Of a DNA stretch of 64,000 nt, positions 45,420-53,801 are shown piece by piece. Both the position numbers and the translations under genes were made by a program. How positions within the stretch are numbered: position 1 is the first letter of the stretch; the number at the start of each line of letters is the position of its first letter. The notes under the pieces are model-generated. The model did not search any database, was not told where the DNA came from, and worked only from the letters and a program-made list of their open reading frames with translations. The DNA is taken from assembly GCF_000285835.1 (NCBI RefSeq), contig NZ_HE978603.1:162327-226326 (forward strand), read 5' to 3'. This stretch comes from Brevibacterium senegalense. GTDB lineage: Bacteria; Actinomycetota; Actinomycetes; Actinomycetales; Brevibacteriaceae.

Positions 45420-45425
45420 ACAGTA
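45420..45425 (-). promoter_or_regulatory. -10 element (TACTGT) of the ilvB leader transcript
   Basis: TACTGT ends 7 nt before the leader-peptide ATG; TTCGAT 18 bp upstream is a weak -35. Confidence 0.5.
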
Positions 45426-45586
45426 CACAGCGGCGGGCGCGGAATCGAATCGCACAGCGATTGGTCTCACAGCCTGAGATAGTAGGACATCAGAGTTTGG
45501 ACGCTCGGGGAGCACGCGGGCGCCCGTCGACGAGGCGCCGTCCGCGCCCTCCCCTGGCGCCTCCCGCCCCGGTAGGCTTGACCGCG

Positions 45587-46975
45587 ATGCCCACTCCCCC
45601 GCCCGCGCGCACCCCGGTGGCCATCGGCTCCACCGGGATCCCGTCCGATCCGCCGCCGCTGCCGTGCGCCCACTACGATGCGGGCCGCTGCCGCTCGTGC
45701 ACGCTGCTGCCGGTCCGCACGCGCACCCGGATCGACGACCTGCAGGAGCAGCTGTCACAGTTGCTGGCCCCGTTCGCGCAGGCTGCCCCTCCCCAGGACG
45801 CCGACTCCCAGGCCGTCCCGGTCCAGGACGCACCCCACCTCTCCCGCGCCCCCTCCCCCTGGCGGGCGCCCGTCCGCAGCCCGGAGGCCGGCTTCCGCAA
45901 CAAGGCGAAGATGGTCGCCGGCGGCACCGCGGAGGCTCCCACGTTCGGCCTGCTCGACGAGGACGGCCGGGGCGTCGACCTCTCCGACTGCCCCCTCTAT
46001 CCCCCGCCGATCCGGGCGGTGCTCACGGCCCTGCCCGCGCTCATCCGCCGCGCCCAGGTCGCCCCGTACGACGTGGCGCGCCGCCGCGGCGAGCTCAAGC
46101 ACGTCCTCGTGACCGCGGCGCCCTCGGGCCAGGTCATGGTCCGCTTCGTCCTCCGCACGGAGCGCCCGGTCCCCCGCCTGGCCGAGCACATCGCGCTGCT
46201 GACCGACGCCGTCGCCGCCGCCGGGTTCGAGGTCCGCGTCGTCACCGCCAACCTGCAGCCGGACCACGCCGCGGTCCTCGAGGGCCCCACCGAGGTCCCG
46301 ATCACCGGCGACGACGCCCTCACCGTCGTCCAGGGGCGGGTGCCGCTGCGCGTCCTGCCCCAGTCGTTCCTGCAGACGAACACGATCGTCGCTTCCCAGC
46401 TGTACCTGCAGGTCGCGGCCTGGGTGGACACGATCGCCGAGGCCCGGGCCGGCTCAGCGCCCGCCCCCGGCTCCCGACCGGACACGACCGCCGGCTCCTC
46501 ATCAGCGCCCGCCCCCTTCACCGTGTGGGACCTGTTCTGCGGGGTGGGCGGTTTCGCACTGCACTGCGCGCGTCAGCTCGGTGAGGGCTCTCGTCGGGTC
46601 ATCGGTGTGGAGACCTCCGCTCAGGCCGTCGAGTCCGCCACCCGCACCGCCCGCGAGCTGGGCCTCGCCGCAGAGTTCGCCACGGCGGACGCCACCGGCT
46701 TCGCGACCGGCTTCACCACCGATGCGCCGCCGGACGTCCTCATCGTCAACCCGCCCCGCCGCGGGCTGGGCCGGGACCTGGCGCAGTGGATCGAGGACTC
46801 GGGCATCGAGGACGTCGTCTACTCCAGCTGCAACCCGCGGACCCTGGCCTCGGACCTGGACGTCATGGGTTCGTACCGGATCGTCGAGGCCCGCCTGCTC
46901 GACATGTTCCCGCACACCACCCACGCCGAGGTCGTGGTCCGCCTGACCCGGACCCTCCCGTCGGATCGGGGCTGA
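45587..46975 (+). CDS. rlmC: 23S rRNA (uracil-C5)-methyltransferase, RlmC/TrmA family
   Basis: 462 residues from ATG 45587; TAGGCT ends 8 nt upstream. An N-terminal iron-sulfur cluster region (PCAHYDAGRCRSCTLLP) precedes the SAM-dependent domain, which shows VWDLFCGVGGFALHCA (SAM loop), VNPPRRGLG and the nucleophile motif YSSCNPRTLASDL. The combination of an Fe-S region and the SCNPRT motif fits RlmC (U747-type) or RlmD; the choice between them is not certain. An Ala/Pro/Ser-rich insert (about 285-305) is species-specific. It is divergent from the ilvB leader. Confidence 0.88.
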   Translation: MPTPPPARTPVAIGSTGIPSDPPPLPCAHYDAGRCRSCTLLPVRTRTRIDDLQEQLSQLLAPFAQAAPPQDADSQAVPVQDAPHLSRAPSPWRAPVRSPEAGFRNKAKMVAGGTAEAPTFGLLDEDGRGVDLSDCPLYPPPIRAVLTALPALIRRAQVAPYDVARRRGELKHVLVTAAPSGQVMVRFVLRTERPVPRLAEHIALLTDAVAAAGFEVRVVTANLQPDHAAVLEGPTEVPITGDDALTVVQGRVPLRVLPQSFLQTNTIVASQLYLQVAAWVDTIAEARAGSAPAPGSRPDTTAGSSSAPAPFTVWDLFCGVGGFALHCARQLGEGSRRVIGVETSAQAVESATRTARELGLAAEFATADATGFATGFTTDAPPDVLIVNPPRRGLGRDLAQWIEDSGIEDVVYSSCNPRTLASDLDVMGSYRIVEARLLDMFPHTTHAEVVVRLTRTLPSDRG

Positions 46976-46982
46976 GGAACCG

Positions 46983-47039
46983 ATGCACGATCTGCTGCGG
47001 TTCTGACCGGACGTCCGCCCCCGGGTCTGGCGCTACGTC
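46983..47039 (+). pseudogene. Interrupted N-terminal codons of the first ABC exporter gene
   Basis: ATG 46983 reads MHDLLRF, then TGA (47004-47006), then PDVRPRVWRYV in the same frame, running directly into the exporter gene. The residues on both sides look like the normal cytoplasmic start of an ABC exporter. A single base change in a tryptophan, arginine or leucine-type codon would explain the stop. Confidence 0.7.
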
Positions 47040-48764
47040 GTGAGCATCCTGCTGGCGCTCGTCTCCACGGGCGTGGGCTTCTTCGTCCCGGTCCTCACCG
47101 GCGCCGCCGTCGACGGCCCCATCGCGCAACGGGACCTGAGGGGACTCACGCTGTTGGTGGCGGCGGTCGCGGCCGTGGGGCTCGTTGAGGCGGCGTCGCA
47201 GCTGATCCGCCGGACGATCACCGCGGCGATGACGGCGGAGTGGGAGGTGCTGTGGCGGCGCCGGCTGTTCGCGCACCTGCAGCGGCTCGACGTGGCGCAC
47301 CACGATGCGTGGGACTCCGGGCAGATGCTGTCGCGGGCGACGAACGACCTGAGCATGCTGCGACGCTTCGCGGCATTCGGCCTGCCCTTCATCGTCATCA
47401 CGCCGTTCCTCATCGCGATCGGCGCGATCATGCTCGCGTTCATCCACCCCGTGTTCGTCGTGATCCTGCTGGTCGTGGCGCTGCCCACGATGGTGGGGGT
47501 CGCATGGTTCTCGTCGCGGTACAAGATCGCCTCGCGCGCCGCGCAGGACGTCATGGGCGAGGTGTCGACATCCGTCGAGGAGTCCGTGCAGGGCATCCGC
47601 GTGCTCCTGGCGTTCGGCCGCAGCCCGTGGGCGACGGCCCGCTTCCGCGCGATCGTCGACCGACTGCGCGACCACGAGATCACGAAGGTCCGACTCGAGG
47701 CCTGGCTGTTCGGCGCGGTCATGGTCCTGCCGCAGCTGGCGATGGTCGGCTTCGCGATCGTGGGCGCGTGGGGCGTCGTGGACGGCTGGATCACGCTGGG
47801 GCAGACCGTCGCAGCCCTCACGCTCATGATGTATCTGCGGATGCCCATCGAGATGTTCGGGTTCCTCCTGGGCGATGCCCTCATGTCCGCGACCGCCGCC
47901 GCCCGGTACTGGGAGCTCATGGATCAGGAGCCGCGGATCACGGACCCGGACCGCGACGGACGTCCCGCGGTCGGTGCCGCGGCGGAGGCGACGGACGCCG
48001 CACCTCGCCCCGCGCCGCAGCCCGGCGTCCTCGAGTTCGACGACGTCGTCTTCCAGCACGATGATGCGCACGAGCCCTTGCTGCGCGGTGCGACGCTGCG
48101 GATCGAACCGGCGGAGACGGTCGCGCTCGTGGGCACGACCGGCAGCGGCAAGACCGCACTGGCGGCGCTGGTCCCCCGCCTCTTCGACGTGACCGGCGGC
48201 TCCGTCCGCATCGACGGAGTGGATGTGCGGAAGCTCACCCTGTCGGACCTGCGCTCCCGCGTGGGCGTCGCGTTCGAGGAGCCGATCCTCTTCTCCGCCT
48301 CGATCCGCGAGAACGTCGCAATGGGCACGCAGGCGATCGAGGGGGCGGCCACGATCGACGAGGAGCGGATCCGCGAGGCGCTCACGATCGCGCAGGCCGC
48401 GGACTTCGTGGCCGAGCTGCCGGACGACCTCGACACGGAGGTGGGCGAGCAGGGCCTGTCGCTGTCCGGCGGACAGCGACAGCGCATCGCCCTGGCCCGC
48501 GCGGTCGCCGGCCATCCGCCGTTCCTCGTGCTGGACGATCCGCTCTCCGCCGTCGATGTGGAGACCGAGGACCGCGTCCAGCAGCAGCTGCGCACCGTCC
48601 TCGACACGACGACGGCCCTCATCGTCGCCCACCGGCCCTCGACGGCCGCCCTGGCGGACCGCGTCGCGGTCATGGATGCCGGCCGGATCGTCGCGGTGGG
48701 CGGGCACGAGGAGCTGCTGGCGACCTCGGCGGTGTACCGCGATCTCATGGGGGTGAGCGCATGA
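47040..48764 (+). CDS. ABC exporter half-transporter A (degenerate nucleotide site)
   Basis: 574 residues counted from the GTG at 47040; the original start was probably ATG 46983, cut off by an in-frame TGA. The six-helix membrane domain is at about 1-310. The ATPase has Walker A GTTGSGKT (365-372), signature LSGGQ (about 475) and Walker B FLVLDDP with Asp500 in place of the catalytic Glu. This is the pattern of heterodimeric exporters in which one site is inactive for hydrolysis. Reinitiation at GTG 47040 would keep the first membrane helix. It overlaps the partner gene by ATGA. Substrate unknown; drug or lipid export is usual. Confidence 0.85.
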   Translation: MSILLALVSTGVGFFVPVLTGAAVDGPIAQRDLRGLTLLVAAVAAVGLVEAASQLIRRTITAAMTAEWEVLWRRRLFAHLQRLDVAHHDAWDSGQMLSRATNDLSMLRRFAAFGLPFIVITPFLIAIGAIMLAFIHPVFVVILLVVALPTMVGVAWFSSRYKIASRAAQDVMGEVSTSVEESVQGIRVLLAFGRSPWATARFRAIVDRLRDHEITKVRLEAWLFGAVMVLPQLAMVGFAIVGAWGVVDGWITLGQTVAALTLMMYLRMPIEMFGFLLGDALMSATAAARYWELMDQEPRITDPDRDGRPAVGAAAEATDAAPRPAPQPGVLEFDDVVFQHDDAHEPLLRGATLRIEPAETVALVGTTGSGKTALAALVPRLFDVTGGSVRIDGVDVRKLTLSDLRSRVGVAFEEPILFSASIRENVAMGTQAIEGAATIDEERIREALTIAQAADFVAELPDDLDTEVGEQGLSLSGGQRQRIALARAVAGHPPFLVLDDPLSAVDVETEDRVQQQLRTVLDTTTALIVAHRPSTAALADRVAVMDAGRIVAVGGHEELLATSAVYRDLMGVSA

Positions 48765-50578
48765 GCGGGGCGACGGACGCGCAGGACTCGCGCAGTCCGC
48801 ACGAGCCGGACGAACTGCCGCCGGACATCGCGGCGCGCGCCCGCCGGCTGCTGCTCGACCTCGTCCGGCCGGAGCGGACCGGGTACGTCATCGTCATCGC
48901 GGTCATGGTGGCGTTCGGGGTCGCGAATGCGGCAGGCCCCGCGCTCATCGCGCAGGCGATGGACCACGGCATCCCCGCAGCGATCGCGGGGAACATGCGC
49001 GCACTCGTCGTCCCGATGACCCTGTTCCTGCTGCTCACGCTGCTCATCGGCGTGCTGGACTTCTGGGGCACGCGGATGACGGGCACGCTGGCGCAGCGCC
49101 TCATGGTCGCGCTGCGCCGCCGGCTCTTCGACCACGTGCAGCGGTTGGGCATCGCCTACCACGAGCGGTCGACGTCCGGCCGGCTGGTCGCGCGGCAGAC
49201 GTCGGACATGGAGAACATCCAGACGTTCCTGACCGGATCGCTCGTCGAGCTGGTCGCGGGCCTGTCGATGATGGGCGCGATCGCGGTGACGCTGCTGGTC
49301 ATGGACCTGCGACTGGCGATCGTCGTGTTCCTGGGGTTCATCCCGCTGCTGTGGGTGTCGATCGCCTCGAATCGCGCGCAGCGGCGCAATCAGCGCCGGA
49401 CCCGCACGGCGATCGCGAAGGTCATCGTGCAGATCGTGGAGACGCTGGGCGGCATCCGTGCGGTGCAGTCGTTCCGCCGCGAGTCGCACAACCTCGACCG
49501 CATCGACGCCGAGGACGACGAGTACCGCCGCGCCACCACCTCCAGCCTCTTCAACGTCGCGTGGTTCGCGGCCAGCACCCGGCTCATCGCCTCGCTGTCG
49601 ACGGCGGCGGTGCTGCTGGTGGGCGGCTGGCTCGTCATGCAGGAGACCGTGCAGGTGGGGATGCTGACCGCGTTCCTGCTGTACGTGCGACGGTTCTATG
49701 GTCCACTCGATTCTCTGGTGCAGGCGATCACGATGTACCAGTCGGCGTCCGCAGCGCTGGAGAAGGTCACCGTCGTCCTCGACGCCGCTCCCGAGGTCGT
49801 CGAACCCGCCAGCCCCACCCACCTGCCGCCGCGGGCCGGGGGCGGCCGGGCGATCGAGTTCGCGGACGTCGAGTTCTCCTACGCGGACGGCGAGACAGTG
49901 CTCCCCTGCTTCGACCTTGCGATCCCGGCGGGCCAGACGGTCGCGGTCGTGGGGCAGACGGGCGCCGGCAAGTCGACACTCGTGAAGCTGCTGACCCGGT
50001 TCTACGACCCCACCGCCGGGCGCGTGACCCTCGACGGGGTGGACCTGCGGCGGCTCGCGGATGCGGAGCTGCGCGAGTCCGCGGTCATGGTGACGCAGGA
50101 GTCCTACCTGTTCGGCGGATCGATCGCGGAGAACATCCGGCTGGGACGGCCCGGGGCCACGGACGCACAGATGCGCGCGGCCGCCGAGGCGGTGGGTCTG
50201 GCCCCGTTCATCTCCCGTCTGCCGGACGGGTATGACACGGATGTGCGCAAGCGAGGCGGGCGGCTGTCGTCCGGGCAGCGGCAGCTGGTGAGCTTCGCGC
50301 GCGCGTTCCTGGCGGACCCGGACGTGCTGGTGCTCGACGAGGCGACGGCACATCTGGACATCCCGTCGGAGCGACTGGTGCAGGAGGCGCTGTCGACGGT
50401 GCTGGAGGGACGGACGGCGATCATCATCGCCCACCGCCTCTCGACCGTGGAGATCGCGGATCGGGTGCTGGTCCTGGACCGGGGCCGGATCGTCGAGGAC
50501 GACGCGCCCGCGGTCCTCATCGAGGCCGGCGGTCGCTTCGCACGATTGCATGCCGCGTGGGAGGAATCGCGGGTCTGA
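48761..50578 (+). CDS. ABC exporter half-transporter B (catalytically complete)
   Basis: 605 residues. The membrane domain (about 25-330) includes TGYVIVIAVMVAFGVANAAG. Walker A is GQTGAGKST (398-406), the signature LSSGQ (502-506) and Walker B VLVLDEATAHLD with the catalytic Glu527. Paired with half-transporter A, the consensus site combines this Walker A/B with the partner's LSGGQ, while the degenerate site combines the partner's LDDP with this LSSGQ. It is coupled to the upstream gene by ATGA. A PadR regulator gene follows after two palindromes. Confidence 0.94.
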   Translation: MSGATDAQDSRSPHEPDELPPDIAARARRLLLDLVRPERTGYVIVIAVMVAFGVANAAGPALIAQAMDHGIPAAIAGNMRALVVPMTLFLLLTLLIGVLDFWGTRMTGTLAQRLMVALRRRLFDHVQRLGIAYHERSTSGRLVARQTSDMENIQTFLTGSLVELVAGLSMMGAIAVTLLVMDLRLAIVVFLGFIPLLWVSIASNRAQRRNQRRTRTAIAKVIVQIVETLGGIRAVQSFRRESHNLDRIDAEDDEYRRATTSSLFNVAWFAASTRLIASLSTAAVLLVGGWLVMQETVQVGMLTAFLLYVRRFYGPLDSLVQAITMYQSASAALEKVTVVLDAAPEVVEPASPTHLPPRAGGGRAIEFADVEFSYADGETVLPCFDLAIPAGQTVAVVGQTGAGKSTLVKLLTRFYDPTAGRVTLDGVDLRRLADAELRESAVMVTQESYLFGGSIAENIRLGRPGATDAQMRAAAEAVGLAPFISRLPDGYDTDVRKRGGRLSSGQRQLVSFARAFLADPDVLVLDEATAHLDIPSERLVQEALSTVLEGRTAIIIAHRLSTVEIADRVLVLDRGRIVEDDAPAVLIEAGGRFARLHAAWEESRV

Positions 50579-50654
50579 ACTCGGGACGCGGCGCAGCCGA
50601 TCCACAGCCTCGAGGCATATCGTTCGGACTGTCGCAGATGTATCGTTATATATC

Positions 50655-50704
50655 GAGAGAGGGCGGCATCCGCCCGCTCTCCGCCTGATCGCCTGACAGG
50701 CGAT
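50655..50704. promoter_or_regulatory. Two palindromes between the ABC exporter and PadR genes
   Basis: GAGAG-a-GGGCGG (50655-50666) pairs with CCGCCC-g-CTCTC (50670-50681), one mismatch and a 3-nt loop, and may end the exporter transcript. ATCGCCTG-a-CAGGCGAT (50688-50704) is a perfect 17-bp dyad 35 bp before the PadR start and a good operator candidate. TATCG occurs five times between 50617 and 50710. Confidence 0.6.
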
Positions 50705-50739
50705 ACATCGAGAGCACTCGCTTCGAGGATGTGGACACC

Positions 50740-51477
50740 ATGAATGGACCTTCATCACAGCACGACGACGACTACGGCCCCCGCAGCTACGGAGGCGGCG
50801 GCACCCCCGGACCGGGCGATGACGAAGTCCGCCCCGTGAGCACTCCCTGGGATCTGCTGGGCGGCATCCGCGGCGCCTGGGGCGGCTGGCCGGGGGCGAA
50901 CGGCCCGGGCGGCGGATCGTGGGACACTCCTTGGGGCGGAACCTGGGGCGGCCCCGGACGCGGCGGACCGGGCTCCGGACGCAGAGGACACGGGCACCAC
51001 GGCGGGCGCCGCGCCAACCGAGGCGACGTCCGGGCGGCCGTCATCCATCTCCTCGCCCAGGAGCCGATGCACGGCTACCAGATCATCCGGGAGATCGAGC
51101 AGCGGTCCGAGGGTGCGTGGAAGCCCAGCGCCGGATCCGTCTATCCGACTCTCCAGCTCCTGGCCGACGAGGGGCTGCTCACCGTCGAGGAGGACGCCGG
51201 CCGGAAGACCTATTCGCTCACGGACGAGGGCCGGACGGAGGCGAAGCGCCTGCAGGACAGCAGTCGGCGCGCTCCCTGGGAGTTCTCGTCGGGCCCCGAC
51301 CTGGGTCGCCTGGGCTCCGTCCCCAAGGCGGGTGCGCTCCTGGGTCAGGCGGTCGCGCAGGTCACCGCCTCCGGCACGACCGACCAGGTCGAACGGGCCG
51401 TCGCAGTGCTCGACGAGGCCCGGCGACGCATCCACGAGATCCTCGCGGAGGACAGCGACGATCCAGAGGCAGGCTGA
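50740..51477 (+). CDS. PadR-family regulator with Gly-rich N-terminal region
   Basis: 245 residues from ATG 50740; GAGGAT lies 9 nt upstream and GTG 50731 is an alternative. Residues 1-88 are Gly/Pro/Trp/Asp-rich with no fold expected (for example GGGSWDTPWGGTWGGPG). The PadR winged helix follows: VRAAVIHLLAQEPMHGYQIIREIEQRS, SVYPTLQLLADEGLLTVEEDAGRKTYSLTDEG in segments over 90-170, then a C-terminal helical dimerisation region. Proteins of this type regulate neighbouring ABC exporters in actinobacteria, which fits the gene pair immediately upstream. Confidence 0.9.
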   Translation: MNGPSSQHDDDYGPRSYGGGGTPGPGDDEVRPVSTPWDLLGGIRGAWGGWPGANGPGGGSWDTPWGGTWGGPGRGGPGSGRRGHGHHGGRRANRGDVRAAVIHLLAQEPMHGYQIIREIEQRSEGAWKPSAGSVYPTLQLLADEGLLTVEEDAGRKTYSLTDEGRTEAKRLQDSSRRAPWEFSSGPDLGRLGSVPKAGALLGQAVAQVTASGTTDQVERAVAVLDEARRRIHEILAEDSDDPEAG

Positions 51478-51494
51478 TCGCGCGACCCGACCGG

Positions 51495-51528
51495 CTCAGC
51501 GGAGGACTTTCAGCAGTCCTCCGCTGAG
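51495..51528. terminator. Bidirectional terminator between PadR and OhrR-type genes
   Basis: A perfect 14-bp stem (51495-51508 with 51515-51528) and 6-nt loop; it overlaps the last codons of the MarR-type gene. Confidence 0.75.
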
Positions 51529-51965
51529 TCGAGTTCGACGCGGGCGACGAGCGCGAAGAGACGGTCGCGCAAGTCGGCCAATTCGTCCGTGTCCATCTGG
51601 AGCTCCTCCAGGATGGCGTGCGGGATGCCCTCCGCGTCTGCGCGCAGGGCGCGCCCCGCGTCGGTGAGGCGGACGATCCGACTGCGCACGTCCTCGGGAG
51701 CGGGATGACGGGTGATGAGCCCGGCACGCTCCAGGCGGGCCAGCAGCGGCGAGACCGTCGCGGGCTCCAGCCGGACGGTCTGGGCGATGTCACCCTGGCG
51801 CCGACCGTCCTCCTCCCACAGCGTCAGCAGGACGAGGTACTGCGGATGCGTGAGCCCCAGGGGCGCCAGATGCGGACCGTACATGCTCACGACGGTGCGC
51901 GCGGCGACGGACAGGGCGAAGCAGACCTGTTCGTCCAGTCGCAGAAGATCCTTGTCCGATTCCAC
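51510..51965 (-). CDS. MarR-family regulator of the OhrR peroxide-sensing type
   Basis: 151 residues from the GTG at 51965, with TAGCCT 6 nt upstream. The N-terminus LRLDEQVCFALSVAAR places Cys15 exactly where OhrR proteins carry the reactive cysteine that senses organic hydroperoxides; LTHPQYLVLLTLWE and the wing LITRHPAPEDVRSRIVRLTDAGRAL complete the MarR fold. Other OhrR elements (only one Cys near the N-terminus, another at the C-terminal end, Cys151) suggest a possible two-Cys mechanism. No ohr gene is adjacent; the divergent small gene at 52114 is the nearest candidate target. Confidence 0.88.
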   Translation of the reverse strand: MESDKDLLRLDEQVCFALSVAARTVVSMYGPHLAPLGLTHPQYLVLLTLWEEDGRRQGDIAQTVRLEPATVSPLLARLERAGLITRHPAPEDVRSRIVRLTDAGRALRADAEGIPHAILEELQMDTDELADLRDRLFALVARVELDSAEDC

Positions 51966-52113
51966 CTGATGAGGCTACACCGCGGGCTGGAGTTCATGCG
52001 ATCGGCTCGCAGTCACATGATAAAATTAGGGCACGAATGGTCCTCGATGCGCCGGTCTGGGAGACTCGCATCTGACCGCATCCGACCACGTGAGACCTCA
52101 GGAGCAGGACACC

Positions 52114-52416
52114 ATGTCTGACACACGCGACCCGCACCCCTTCGAGCCTGCGGGCCCGGGCGATCCGGCGGAGGAGCCCACTGCGGTCCTGGGCGACGAC
52201 CCGGACGCGGACGTGCAGGTGGTGCCCGCATCCAAGCCGCGCGGTGACGACGGATTCGGCCTGGGCTACCGGTTCTTCTTCCGCTTCCAGTACACGCTGC
52301 TCCACGTCATCGGACCCCCGCGCCTGACCGCCAGCATGGACCCGCGCACGCGACTCAAGGCCGACTACGAGCGACGGAAGGCACTGCACCAGCAGTGGAA
52401 GGCCTCACGCGGCTGA
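52114..52416 (+). CDS. Small protein of unknown function
   Basis: 100 residues from ATG 52114 with AGGAG at 52100-52104. The first ~45 residues are Asp/Pro/Ala-rich; the rest contains GYRFFFRFQYTLLHVIGP and a basic end, KADYERRKALHQQWKASRG. I do not recognise the family. Codon use is consistent with its neighbours. It lies divergent from the OhrR-type gene and 46 bp before the FAD reductase gene on the same strand, so it could be part of an oxidative-stress response unit. Confidence 0.7.
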   Translation: MSDTRDPHPFEPAGPGDPAEEPTAVLGDDPDADVQVVPASKPRGDDGFGLGYRFFFRFQYTLLHVIGPPRLTASMDPRTRLKADYERRKALHQQWKASRG

Positions 52417-52462
52417 CCCACCCCCAGAGACCGACACCGGCACCCGACGGAAGGTGGACCCG

Positions 52463-53689
52463 ATGCAGGACGCATACGACTACGTGATCGTGGGAGCAGG
52501 AGTCGCCGGGGCCTCGGCCGCGCGGGCCATCCGGCGGCACGACGAAGAGGGGACGACCCTCGTCATCGGCCGTGAGGACGACGCCCCGTTCTACCGCCCG
52601 GACCTGTCGAAGACCCTGTGGCTCGACGAAGACGCAGCACAGGGCGGGGAGCCTGCTTCCGGGTGGCTGCTGGACGACGAGGCCCGGGCGGACCTGGTCA
52701 CGGGCGTGAGCGTGACGGCGATCGACACGGAGGCGAAGTCGCTGGCCCTGTCGGACACGTCGACGGTGGGCTACGGCCGCCTGCTCCTGGCGACCGGCGC
52801 GCAGCCGCGCACGCTCGATCTGCCGGAGTCCGACCGCATCCTCACCTACCGGACACTGGCGGACTACCGGCGCCTGCGCGGGTTGGCGCAGACGGGTTCC
52901 CGAGCGGTCGTCGTGGGCGGCGGGTACATCGGCGCCGAGGTCGCCGCCGCGCTCGCGCAGAACGACGTGGCGGTCACGCTGCTGATGCGCGGCGAGACCG
53001 TCCAGGGCCACATGTTCCCCCAGCGCCTGGCGCAGGAGGTCACGGAGGAGTTCCGTGCTCGCGGGGTGACGATCGTGGGCGGCACCGGCGCGCAGGCCGC
53101 GCGGGTGGACGGCGATACGGTCGTCGTGACGGACACGACCGGCGCAGAGCACGTCGCGGATGTCGTGATCGTGGGGGTGGGCGTCACCCCGGAGGATCAG
53201 GTGGCGCAGCAGGCGGGGATCACCGTGGAGGACGGGATCGTCGTCGATGACACGCTGGCGACCAGCGCGCCGGATGTATGGGCGGCCGGCGATGTCGCCC
53301 GCTACGAGGATGACCTCCTGGGCGTGCGCCGCGTGGAGCACGTGAACAATGCGGAGCGGATGGGGTCGATCGCCGCGCAGAACATGGTGCGGTCGCGCAT
53401 CGGAACGGATGAGCTGCGCCGCTACGACTACACGCCGTTCTTCTGGTCGGACCTCTTCGACTACGGGTACGAGGCGGTGGGGATCCTCGACTCCTCGCTC
53501 ACGACGGTCGAGGACTTCACCGACGACGGCTCCGCGGGCGTCGTCTACTACGTGGACGGCGGGACCGTGCGGGGCGTGCTGCTGTGGAACGTGTGGGACT
53601 CCGTGGACACGGCGAAGGCGGTCATTGGCCAGTCGATCACTGAGCCCCAGGACCCGGACGATCTGGTGGGGCGCATCCCACTGGGATGA
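52463..53689 (+). CDS. FAD/NAD(P)-binding pyridine nucleotide-disulfide oxidoreductase (AIF/ferredoxin reductase-like)
   Basis: 408 residues. The FAD motif YVIVGAGVAGASAARAI is at 6-22, the NAD(P) motif AVVVGGGYIGAEVAAAL at about 145-160 and the second FAD motif APDVWAAGDVA near 270. A C-terminal reductase domain with PFFWSDLFDYGYEAVG follows. The active-site disulfide of glutathione-type reductases is absent. This is the pattern of ferredoxin/rubredoxin reductases and AIF-like proteins. No ferredoxin gene is adjacent. A GGAAGG lies 8 nt before the ATG. It may be cotranscribed with the small gene upstream. Confidence 0.9.
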   Translation: MQDAYDYVIVGAGVAGASAARAIRRHDEEGTTLVIGREDDAPFYRPDLSKTLWLDEDAAQGGEPASGWLLDDEARADLVTGVSVTAIDTEAKSLALSDTSTVGYGRLLLATGAQPRTLDLPESDRILTYRTLADYRRLRGLAQTGSRAVVVGGGYIGAEVAAALAQNDVAVTLLMRGETVQGHMFPQRLAQEVTEEFRARGVTIVGGTGAQAARVDGDTVVVTDTTGAEHVADVVIVGVGVTPEDQVAQQAGITVEDGIVVDDTLATSAPDVWAAGDVARYEDDLLGVRRVEHVNNAERMGSIAAQNMVRSRIGTDELRRYDYTPFFWSDLFDYGYEAVGILDSSLTTVEDFTDDGSAGVVYYVDGGTVRGVLLWNVWDSVDTAKAVIGQSITEPQDPDDLVGRIPLG

Positions 53690-53726
53690 CAGGGAGCCGC
53701 AGCTCTCACCGCACCCGGATGTTCAA

Positions 53727-53778
53727 GATCCTTGACATTGCTATGTGAAGTCGACTTAACATAGCAATGTCAAGGATC
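53727..53778. promoter_or_regulatory. 52-bp near-perfect palindrome with overlapping promoter before the Xre gene
   Basis: Half-sites 53727-53752 and 53753-53778 are reverse complements except for one pair (positions 53747/53758). Arms start GATCCTTGACATTGCTATGT; the centre is AAGTCGACTT. TTGACA (53732-53737) and TAACAT (53757-53762), 19 bp apart, lie within it, and the symmetry repeats a TTGACA on the other strand. It lies 23 bp before the Xre start. Confidence 0.85.
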
Positions 53779-53801
53779 GTCGACATTCAGGGGTGGGGAT
53801 C

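Noticed and set aside
47924-50758. Minus-strand frame of 944 codons opposite the ABC exporter pair
   Set aside because: Antisense of two complete half-transporters; low-information sequence.
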